Source: Oscillospiraceae bacterium (lineage in GTDB: Bacteria > Bacillota > Clostridia > Oscillospirales > Acutalibacteraceae). Taken from it: 8,347 bases of DNA. The number at the start of each line of letters is the position of its first letter. Within the stretch, counting starts at the first letter, position 1. The notes beneath the pieces were generated by a model. The model did not search any database, was not told the DNA's origin, and worked only from the letters and a program-made list of their open reading frames with translations. Both the position numbers and the translations under genes were made by a program. The stretch lies in contig JAISII010000010.1 of assembly GCA_031262125.1 (NCBI GenBank), positions 1-8,347 of the forward strand, in the 5' to 3' direction. Below, piece by piece: positions 1 to 5,420 of this stretch.

Positions 1-783
1 CTTTTGACCGGCAAGACGAGTACAATGCACCCTGCTTTGCTGGCCTGCGCCAACACCTATTGCCTGCCCGTTTTTAACATAGCAAACCGAGTTTGACTGT
101 GTATATTTGAGTGTGATTAGAGAGATTAGCAGGTCTCTTGCCGCATCGGCTGTAAGGATTTTGTTAGCTGTTACAATTTCCTTGGTAATAAGCTCGTTGT
201 CAATTGCAAGCTCGTTGCGACCTTGCTCGAAGGTTATGCCGTAAACATCTTTTGTCTCTAAAGGTTGCGGAATATAAGACGGGTCAATTTGCACCACGTT
301 ATATGTTCCTTTGCGTTTTGTTTTTAAAATTTCGAGTGCTTTTGCAGTGTAAGACGGTGCAATAACCCCGTCGGATACTTCTCTTGAAAGCAAGGTTGCA
401 GTTTCTTCATCACATTCGTCCGATAGTGCTGCCCAGTCGCCGTAGGAACTCATTCTGTCGGCACCTCTGGCTCTTGCGTAAGCAGTTGCAATTTCGCTTA
501 GTTTTAAATCGTCTACAAAATAAATTTTGTTTTCTACATCAGTTAGCGGCACAGCAACCGCTGCACCTGCCGGGCTAACGTGCTTAAACGATGCTGCCGC
601 CGCCAAACCTGTTGCTGCTTTAAGCTCTTTAACAAGCTGCCATGAGTTAAACGCATCCAGCAAATTAATATAGCCGGGTTTGCCGTTTAAAATTGTAATC
701 GGCAGCTCTTCCCCGGTTTTTATATAAATTTTGCTTGGTTTTTGGTTTGGGTTACAACCATACTTCAGTTCTAATTCCTGCAT
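1..783 (-). CDS. purH: AICAR transformylase, stand-alone PurH (3' end cut by window)
   Basis: Phosphoribosylaminoimidazole-carboxamide formyltransferase, which moves a formyl group from 10-formyl-tetrahydrofolate to AICAR to give FAICAR, the penultimate step to IMP in the cytoplasm. The frame runs from an ATG at 783 to the window edge without a stop, giving 261 residues starting MQELELKYGCNPNQKPS. Family motifs are clear: SFKHVSPAG (65-73) with the catalytic Lys67-His68 pair, YARARGADRMSS, LKYTQSNSVCY (225-235), and GVGAGQQSRVHCTRLAG (243-259). Stand-alone versions are usually near 390 residues, so roughly 130 are missing beyond position 1. The protein starts directly with the transformylase domain; the MGS-like IMP cyclohydrolase domain that normally forms the first ~200 residues of bacterial PurH is absent. 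The purO gene 28 nt upstream supplies that activity. The start has a good AAGGAG site 7 nt before the ATG. Identity is very secure; only the length is open. Confidence 0.96.
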   Translation of the reverse strand, partial: MQELELKYGCNPNQKPSKIYIKTGEELPITILNGKPGYINLLDAFNSWQLVKELKAATGLAAAASFKHVSPAGAAVAVPLTDVENKIYFVDDLKLSEIATAYARARGADRMSSYGDWAALSDECDEETATLLSREVSDGVIAPSYTAKALEILKTKRKGTYNVVQIDPSYIPQPLETKDVYGITFEQGRNELAIDNELITKEIVTANKILTADAARDLLISLITLKYTQSNSVCYVKNGQAIGVGAGQQSRVHCTRLAGQK

Positions 784-792
784 TTTGTTACT

Positions 793-806
793 CCTTAAAT
801 TTTAAA
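793..806 (-). repeat. AT-rich leader repeat before purH
   Basis: Minus strand TTTAAAATTTAAGG, leading into the purH AAGGAG ribosome-binding site. It shares the TTTAAAATTT core with the sequences before purE and before the asparagine-synthetase-like gene. Confidence 0.45.
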
Positions 807-811
807 TGTTT

Positions 812-1528
812 TTAACTATGTTTATTTACAATTCGGGTTTCTACATCGCCCGTTGAAATGTTAATATAGCGTGTAAAGAGCGAAACTTTGTTGTCGGCGT
901 TAAGAGCGTTCCACAATTTATCGGTAAATTCGTCGATTGTTTCGCTGCCAAGTTCTACTCGTGTGGGTTCGCCTTCAAAGCTCGGCAGTGGGTTACCGTC
1001 GCCAATATAGGTATGAATAAGCCTGCCCTCGCCGCTAAGCGGTGTTTTGTAAGAAAACGTGTTGCGAATACAACCGTCGGGGCAACCGTCGGCACTTTTT
1101 AAAATTGAGAGTGCAAAATTCATATCGTTTTTATCCAGCTTAACAATACCCGAAATACGGGGGGTATAGTTTGGTGCATCCGGCTCAAACTCACGGGTAC
1201 GCAACGCTTGCTCAAAGGTTAGCTGTTGGTTCATAAGGTTAAATACAGTATCGGTTTGGTCGCCGTTGGTTACTATTGTTTTGTTGCCCAGCACTCTTAC
1301 AGGGGCATAAATAATAAGCGAAGGGTCCTGCATTTTGCTTTCGTCAAAGGCTTGGGTGCGAATACCGTCGCCGTCTGTTACAAAAACACGGTTACGGCTG
1401 TTTTCGCTGCGGCCCATAATAAAATAAGCAATAACAGCGTTTTGTGCATCGGCAGTTTTGCCGATTAAAATCCCCCGCCCCGGGTATTCGTTTGAAGAAA
1501 TTTGGCTAAATAAGTTCTTTTTATGCAT
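812..1528 (-). CDS. purO: IMP cyclohydrolase, PurO type
   Basis: Predicted inosine monophosphate cyclohydrolase (IMP_cyclohyd family), closing the ring of FAICAR to give IMP. It resembles the archaeal PurO enzyme, which has an Ntn-hydrolase-like fold, and is unrelated to the cyclohydrolase domain of ordinary PurH. Recognisable blocks are YPGRGILIG near the N-terminus, AYFIMGRSENSRNR, DPSLIIYAPVRVLGNK, TNGDQTDT, REFEPDAPNYTPRISG and a C-terminal FTDKLWNAL...VSLFTRYI. With the start at 1528 (MHKKNLFSQ) it has 238 residues, fitting the short lead before YPGRG that I recall for clostridial homologues. In-frame alternatives are ATG 1540 and GTG 1555. GTG 1555 has no Shine-Dalgarno and lies inside a leader sequence shared with purM, so it is disfavoured; ATG 1540 has GGAAAGG only 2 nt upstream. 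The gene sits just before the cyclohydrolase-less purH, so the two together replace bifunctional PurH. Function is confident by family and context; the exact start is not. Confidence 0.92.
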   Translation of the reverse strand: MHKKNLFSQISSNEYPGRGILIGKTADAQNAVIAYFIMGRSENSRNRVFVTDGDGIRTQAFDESKMQDPSLIIYAPVRVLGNKTIVTNGDQTDTVFNLMNQQLTFEQALRTREFEPDAPNYTPRISGIVKLDKNDMNFALSILKSADGCPDGCIRNTFSYKTPLSGEGRLIHTYIGDGNPLPSFEGEPTRVELGSETIDEFTDKLWNALNADNKVSLFTRYINISTGDVETRIVNKHS

Positions 1529-1542
1529 TTTTGTTACCATTA

Positions 1543-1606
1543 CCTTTCCGCTCACAAAAAATTTTATTTAAAATCACACATTGCTCGGTGAGCCAAAAAA
1601 GCAATG
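1543..1606 (-). promoter_or_regulatory. Structured leader element of purO, copy 2 of a paired element
   Basis: Read on the minus strand, a hairpin with arms CATTGC (1606-1601) and GCAATG (1584-1579) encloses a 16 nt loop containing GCTCAC (1593-1588). An AT-rich linker ends in TTTTTTGTGAG (1561-1551), followed by C and GGAAAGG (1549-1543) before the purO start. GCUCAC can pair perfectly with GUGAGC (1555-1550). The purM leader has the same order of parts with different stem bases. A local GCUC/GAGC hairpin competes with the outer stem, so the fold is not certain. It could act at the RNA level (translation or attenuation) or the CTCAC/GTGAG pair could be DNA half-sites for a regulator; the sequence alone does not decide. 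Confidence 0.4.
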
Positions 1607-1638
1607 AGTAAAAAACTGTGTATCAGCATAAAACAAAA

Positions 1639-2229
1639 TCAAATAGAACTGCAAACAATCTCGACCGCTTGGGGCAAGATAACCCATTCGGCTTGTTCCA
1701 TAACACGTTTTTGCAAAGCTTCGGGCGTATCGTTCGGTAAAACCTCAACCGCTTTTTGCGAAATTATCGGACCTTCGTCGCAGCCCAAGGTTACAAAATG
1801 TGCGGTTGCACCGGTAAGCTTTACACCACGCTCTAAAGCTGCCTGATGCACCTTTAAGCCATAAAAACCCTTGCCGCAAAAGCTGGGTATAAGTGCCGGA
1901 TGTATGTTAATTATGCGGTTTTCAAATACTTTAATAACATTCTCGCCCAAAATGGTTAAAAAACCGGCAAGCACAACCACATCAATGTTAAAATTCTGCA
2001 AAGCTTTTGCAAGTGCGATGTCATATTCCTCAAAGGTTGCATAGTCGCCCCTTGCAACAACTGCTGTTTTAATACCACTGTTTGCAGCCCTTGTTAAGGC
2101 GTATGCGTCCTGTTTGCTTGAAATAACACAGCTTATTTTGCCGCTTTTAATTCTGCCGCTATTTTGTGCATCAATCAAGGCTTGGAGGTTTGTTCCTCCA
2201 CCGCTTACCAGCACTGCTATGTTTTTCAC
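1639..2229 (-). CDS. purN: Phosphoribosylglycinamide formyltransferase (GAR transformylase 1)
   Basis: Transfers the formyl group of 10-formyl-tetrahydrofolate to glycinamide ribonucleotide (GAR), the third step of purine synthesis. The product has 196 residues, normal for PurN (about 190-215). Visible motifs are the phosphate-binding loop SGGGTNLQAL (9-18), AGFLTILG (88-95) and NIHPALIPSF (108-117), which carries the catalytic Asn108 and His110. HFVTLGCDEGPIISQ (144-158) contains Asp151, the counterpart of the catalytic Asp144 of the E. coli enzyme. The start is a GTG at 2229 overlapping the purM stop as GTGA, with AGGAG (2244-2240) 10 nt upstream inside purM, so translation is probably coupled to purM. 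The stop is TGA at 1641-1639. It is followed by a gap of about 110 nt before purO that holds the purO leader element. Family assignment is secure. Confidence 0.96.
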   Translation of the reverse strand: MKNIAVLVSGGGTNLQALIDAQNSGRIKSGKISCVISSKQDAYALTRAANSGIKTAVVARGDYATFEEYDIALAKALQNFNIDVVVLAGFLTILGENVIKVFENRIINIHPALIPSFCGKGFYGLKVHQAALERGVKLTGATAHFVTLGCDEGPIISQKAVEVLPNDTPEALQKRVMEQAEWVILPQAVEIVCSSI

Positions 2230-3263
2230 TTAATAATTACTCCTTGTTCGCCCTTTATAATCTCGCCGATTATACGGGCATCTTCTCCGTTTGCTTTTAA
2301 AATCTCCAGTGCTTTTTCGGCATTTGATTTATCTACTGCTAAAATCATGCCAATGCCCATATTAAAGGTGTTGTACATTTCTCTCTTTGGTATTTCGCCA
2401 AGCTTTTCTACCAACTCAAAAATCGGCAAAACAGGTATTGTTGCTTCGTTTATTTGTGCCGTCAGACCGTCAGGCAGCATTCTGGGGATATTCTCATAAA
2501 ACCCGCCGCCCGTAATGTGCGATACGCCGAACACTTCAACCTCTTGCATTAGTTTTAGCACAGGTTTTACAAAAATTTTTGTTGGGGTTAAAAGTGTTTG
2601 CAGCAAAGGGGCATCTAAGCCGTCTATGTTTTGTTCGACAGTGCTGTCGGTAATGCTGAAAACCTTTCGCAACAGCGAAAACCCGTTAGAATGCACACCG
2701 CTGCTGGGCAAACCAATCAACACATTGCCCTCCGATATTTTAGAAGGGTCGGTCATTTTGGGTTTGTCTACCAATCCAACACAAAACCCTGCTACGTCAT
2801 ACTCGTTAATTGGGTAAAAGCCGGGCATTTCGGCGGTTTCTCCCCCAACAAGGGCACAGCCTGCCTGCACACAGCCCTCGGCAATGCCGCTTACAATTTC
2901 GGCTACCTTTTCGGGGTAGTTTTTGCCCATTGCCAAATAATCCAAAAAGAACAATGGCTTTGCACCGCAGCAAATAACATCGTTAACGCACATTGCAACG
3001 GCATCTATGCCTATTGTATCGTGTTTATCCAACAAAAAAGCAAGCTTTAGTTTGGTGCCCACACCGTCGGTGCCGCTTACCAAAACCGGCTCGCTGTATT
3101 CTTTTAAATCGGGGGCAAAAAGCCCTCCAAACCCACCAAGCCCCGAAATCACGCCGGGTATTAAAGTGCGTTTTACATGTGGCTTAATTCTTTCGGTCGA
3201 TTCATAACCGGCGGTAACATCAACCCCAGCGTTTTTGTAGCTTTGAGAAAAACTGTTATTCAT
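2226..3263 (-). CDS. purM: Phosphoribosylformylglycinamidine cyclo-ligase (AIR synthetase)
   Basis: ATP-dependent ring closure of FGAM to aminoimidazole ribonucleotide (AIR), the fifth step of purine synthesis. The 345-residue product is full length (usual 340-355) and shows the AIRS family blocks in order: SYKNAGVDVTAGY near the N-terminus, GLGGFGGLF (41-49), the nucleotide/metal-binding VSGTDGVGTKLK (62-73), AMCVNDVICCGA (90-101), FFLDYLA, and GGETAEMPGFY (140-150). The C-terminal AIRS_C part includes SHITGGGFYENIPRMLP and NMGIGM. The start is ATG 3263, preceded on the minus strand by GAGGGAAAGG about 11 nt upstream. The stop TGA overlaps the GTG start of purN by 4 nt (GTGA), a common sign of translational coupling. 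Upstream is a 114 nt gap to purF containing a promoter-like sequence and a structured leader, so purM may begin its own transcription or translation unit. No anomaly was seen in the active-site motifs. Confidence 0.97.
   Translation of the reverse strand: MNNSFSQSYKNAGVDVTAGYESTERIKPHVKRTLIPGVISGLGGFGGLFAPDLKEYSEPVLVSGTDGVGTKLKLAFLLDKHDTIGIDAVAMCVNDVICCGAKPLFFLDYLAMGKNYPEKVAEIVSGIAEGCVQAGCALVGGETAEMPGFYPINEYDVAGFCVGLVDKPKMTDPSKISEGNVLIGLPSSGVHSNGFSLLRKVFSITDSTVEQNIDGLDAPLLQTLLTPTKIFVKPVLKLMQEVEVFGVSHITGGGFYENIPRMLPDGLTAQINEATIPVLPIFELVEKLGEIPKREMYNTFNMGIGMILAVDKSNAEKALEILKANGEDARIIGEIIKGEQGVIIK
2240..2244 (-). promoter_or_regulatory. Ribosome-binding site deciding the GTG start of purN
   Basis: AGGAG on the minus strand, 10 nt before the GTG at 2229 and within the last codons of purM. 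It supports starting purN at this GTG and coupling to purM termination. Confidence 0.7.
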
Positions 3264-3274
3264 TCTGCTGCTTG

Positions 3275-3331
3275 CCTTTCCCTCACAAAAAATATTTTAA
3301 CGCACTATTCCACTGTGAGCTTTGGAAGTGC
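3275..3331 (-). promoter_or_regulatory. Structured leader element of purM, copy 1 of a paired element
   Basis: On the minus-strand RNA, GCACUUCCA (3331-3323) pairs with UGGAA-UA-GUGC (3312-3302), a 9 bp stem with a 2 nt bulge. The 10 nt loop is AAGCUCACAG (3322-3313). It is followed by GUUAAAAUAUUUUUU and then GUGAG (3286-3282) and GGAAAGG (3281-3275), 11 nt from the purM ATG. The loop CUCACA is complementary to UGUGAG next to the ribosome-binding region, so a pseudoknot or an alternative fold is possible. The hairpin plus U6 run could also act as a weak terminator or attenuator after purF. The purO leader has the same loop and tail but a different stem. Biological function is inferred, not shown. 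Confidence 0.45.
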
Positions 3332-3346
3332 TGTTTGCATATGGCG

Positions 3347-3374
3347 AATATAAATTTTAAGTTTAAATTGTTAA
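3347..3374 (-). promoter_or_regulatory. Candidate sigma-70-type promoter for purM
   Basis: Minus-strand TTAACA (3374-3369, 5 of 6 to TTGACA), 16 nt spacer, TATATT (3352-3347, 5 of 6 to TATAAT), starting just after the purF stop. Transcription would begin near 3340, about 77 nt before the purM ATG, and the RNA would carry the hairpin at 3331-3302. The spacer is very AT-rich, so a chance match is possible. Confidence 0.35.
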
Positions 3375-3377
3375 AGC

Positions 3378-4907
3378 TTATTTTTCTGTAAAACGTATTT
3401 TTTCGGAGAATTTATCGACGAAAATTTCTTTAGGTATCTCCAGCGGATATTTACCGCTAAAGCAAGCATCGCAAAAGCCAACCTTTGCCCCTTGTGCAAT
3501 CAGGTTTAGCGATTCGCAGCTTAAATAACCCAACGAGTCTACGCCTAAATATTCTGCAATTTGTTGCGTGTTCATCCGTTTGGCAATAAGCTCGTCCTCA
3601 TTTTTAACATCCACACCAAAATAGCACGCATGCAAAAACGGCGGGGACGATATACGCATATGTACCTCTTTTGCACCTGCATTTTTAAGCAGGGTAACAA
3701 TATGCTTCGAGGTTTCTCCCCTAACTATGCTGTCGTCAATTATTACAATGCGTTTGCCCTTAACATTTGCCGCCAAAGCTGTTAGCTTTGTGTTTAGCAG
3801 CCTCTTTTTCTTCTCTTTTTGCGGCATAGAGACCATTCGTGCAATATATTTGTTTTTTATAAACGCAATGCCATACGGGATTTTTGAAGCCGCTGCATAG
3901 CCTTGTGCTGCATCTAAGCCCGAGTCGGGCACGCCGCAAACCATATCGGCATCCACAGGATGCTCTAAATACAGCAGCTCGCCCGCACGTTTGCGTGCAT
4001 TATAAACGCTAATGCCGTCAATAACGCTGTCGGGTCGTGCAATATATACATATTCAAACATACAAAGTGAGGTTTTGTTTTCAGCATTTTGTTCGTATGC
4101 AAAATAAGAATTTATACCTTTGCTGTCAACAACCACAATCTCGCCGGGGCAAATGTCCCTTATAAATTCGGCACCAACGCTTTGGAACACGCAGCTCTCG
4201 GACGCAAAGCAATAACTGTTGCCTATTTTGCCCAAGCATAAGGGTCTAAAACCATATGGGTCCCGCACGGCAATAAGCTTGTTGGGTGAGCTGACAACCA
4301 GCGAATATGCACCCCTTAGCTTGTGCATTGTTTTAATTATTGCATCCTCAATTGATGGTGCATGAAGCCGCTGCTCGGCAATAATATAGGCAATCATTTC
4401 GGCATCGGAGTAGCTTTGGAAAATTGCTCCTCCTTGCTCTAACTTATCTTTAAGCTCTTTAAAATTGGTGAGGGCACCGTTATGGCAAATGCCCAAAGCG
4501 CCGTAAATATAGCGGATTATTAACGGCTGTGTGCCTGAGCTGTCGAGCAAATTAAGCGGAGTATAACGCACGTGCCCTATTACAATTTTGCCGTCGGGCA
4601 AGTCTTCCAGTGCCTTTTCACTCAGGGCAGAATAAACCATACCTACGTCTTTAACAGTGCTGAATTCACCGTTGTTGTTAACGGCAATGCCTGCACTCTC
4701 TTGCCCTCGGTGTTGTAAGCCAAGCAAAGCATCGTGAGTTATAGAGATGCCGTTCAGCTCCTCATCGCCGTCGGTTTTATACAGCCCAAAAACACCGCAT
4801 TCGTCATAAATTTCGCCTTTTGGGGGCAAAACAGGCAAATGCTTGTCTATATTTCTATACGCTAATGGCTGCATAAAATTTTCCTCATTACCGCTTTGTT
4901 GCATCAC
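3378..4907 (-). CDS. purF: Amidophosphoribosyltransferase (glutamine PRPP amidotransferase)
   Basis: Committed step of purine synthesis: makes 5-phosphoribosylamine from PRPP and glutamine. The 509-residue product has an N-terminal Ntn-type glutaminase domain beginning at DECGVFGLY with Cys37 as the expected nucleophile, LQHRGQESAGIA (64-75), Arg114, CHNGALTN (141-148) and Asp168. The phosphoribosyltransferase domain carries the PRPP loop IVIIDDSIVRGETS (387-400). Cysteines at 282 (LCMFEY), 428 (HACYFG), 479 and 482 (FCDACFSGKYP) fit the 4Fe-4S ligands of the B. subtilis-type enzyme. Residues before Cys37 would be a propeptide, longer than the 11 of B. subtilis. The GTG start overlaps the purE stop as GTGA and has AGGAG 8 nt upstream. 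Starts at ATG 4904 or ATG 4874 (GAGG 8 nt upstream, propeptide 25) are possible. The usual GRTFI stretch after RY is replaced by ARMVSM, so this is a divergent subgroup. Function is secure. Confidence 0.95.
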   Translation of the reverse strand: MMQQSGNEENFMQPLAYRNIDKHLPVLPPKGEIYDECGVFGLYKTDGDEELNGISITHDALLGLQHRGQESAGIAVNNNGEFSTVKDVGMVYSALSEKALEDLPDGKIVIGHVRYTPLNLLDSSGTQPLIIRYIYGALGICHNGALTNFKELKDKLEQGGAIFQSYSDAEMIAYIIAEQRLHAPSIEDAIIKTMHKLRGAYSLVVSSPNKLIAVRDPYGFRPLCLGKIGNSYCFASESCVFQSVGAEFIRDICPGEIVVVDSKGINSYFAYEQNAENKTSLCMFEYVYIARPDSVIDGISVYNARKRAGELLYLEHPVDADMVCGVPDSGLDAAQGYAAASKIPYGIAFIKNKYIARMVSMPQKEKKKRLLNTKLTALAANVKGKRIVIIDDSIVRGETSKHIVTLLKNAGAKEVHMRISSPPFLHACYFGVDVKNEDELIAKRMNTQQIAEYLGVDSLGYLSCESLNLIAQGAKVGFCDACFSGKYPLEIPKEIFVDKFSEKIRFTEK

Positions 4908-5392
4908 GCCAATTTCTCCTGCAAATCCAAATCTTTTTTTGCTACTTGCTCACGCATTTTTTGTTTTTCGGCTGCCAGCCTTTTTGCAAGCTGCTCGTTG
5001 CCAAGTGCTAAAATTTGCACGGCAAGCAGTGCCGCATTTGCAGCACCGTCGATTGCAACCGTTGCAACAGGTATGCCGGTGGGCATCTGCACTGTTGCAT
5101 ATAAGGCATCTACACCTGCCAATGCACCCGATTTTACGGGGATGCCTATAACCGGCAAAGTGGTGTGTGCGGCAAGCACGCCCGCCAAATGTGCAGCCAT
5201 ACCCGCAGCGGCAATAATAACGCCAAAACCGTTTGCACGGGCATTTTTTGCAAAATCGGCAGCCTCTGCCGGAGTACGATGTGCACTCATAACGTGTGCT
5301 TCAAACGGTACTTCATATTCTTTTAAAATATTAACAGCCTTTAAAACTATGGGCAAATCGCTGTCGCTGCCCATTACAATTGCAACTTTCAT
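4904..5392 (-). CDS. purE: N5-carboxyaminoimidazole ribonucleotide mutase (class I PurE)
   Basis: Interconverts N5-CAIR and CAIR in the cytoplasm as part of purine synthesis. The product has 162 residues, typical of PurE. It shows the phosphate-binding GSDSDLP (8-14), MSAHRTP (35-41) with the catalytic His38, AGMAAHLAGVLAAHT (63-77), and VQMPTGIPVATVAIDGAANAALLA (from 101). These features fit class I PurE, which works with the ATP-dependent carboxylase PurK; no purK is present in this window. The C-terminus is lysine-rich and charged, probably a surface helix. The start ATG 5392 gives the canonical MKVAIVMGSDSD. An AAGGA abuts the ATG directly and an AAAGG lies 12 nt upstream, so the ribosome-binding arrangement is imperfect. 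It begins 23 nt after the stop of the asparagine-synthetase-like gene and its TGA overlaps the purF start as GTGA, so it is very likely co-transcribed with both. Identity is secure. Confidence 0.96.
   Translation of the reverse strand: MKVAIVMGSDSDLPIVLKAVNILKEYEVPFEAHVMSAHRTPAEAADFAKNARANGFGVIIAAAGMAAHLAGVLAAHTTLPVIGIPVKSGALAGVDALYATVQMPTGIPVATVAIDGAANAALLAVQILALGNEQLAKRLAAEKQKMREQVAKKDLDLQEKLA
4916..4920 (-). promoter_or_regulatory. Ribosome-binding site deciding the GTG start of purF
   Basis: AGGAG on the minus strand inside the end of purE, 8 nt before GTG 4907. The matching AGGAG and GTGA arrangement at the purM/purN junction favours this start over ATG 4874, although the latter has its own GAGG. 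Confidence 0.6.
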
Positions 5393-5404
5393 TCCTTAAA
5401 TGTA

Positions 5405-5420
5405 CCTTTCAAATTTTAAA
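5405..5420 (-). repeat. AT-rich leader repeat before purE
   Basis: Minus strand TTTAAAATTTGAAAGG, overlapping the stop codon of the upstream gene. It matches, with one extra A, the sequence before the asparagine-synthetase-like gene (7005-6991) and resembles that before purH (806-793). Confidence 0.5.

Noticed and set aside
1553..1555. GTG 1555 as the start of purO
   Set aside because: It has no Shine-Dalgarno site, and the codons after it are the leader sequence shared with the non-coding region before purM.
2631..3050. Plus-strand open frame of 139 codons opposite purM
   Set aside because: Antisense shadow of the conserved AIRS domain with no family resemblance of its own.
3264..3377. PRPP, guanine or ZTP riboswitch before purM
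   Set aside because: The 114 nt gap lacks the conserved core sequences I know for these classes; only the local hairpin and pairing described above are visible.
4896..5399. Plus-strand open frame of 167 codons opposite purE
   Set aside because: Entirely antisense to purE, whose motifs are unmistakable; the alanine-rich product simply mirrors alanine-rich PurE codons.
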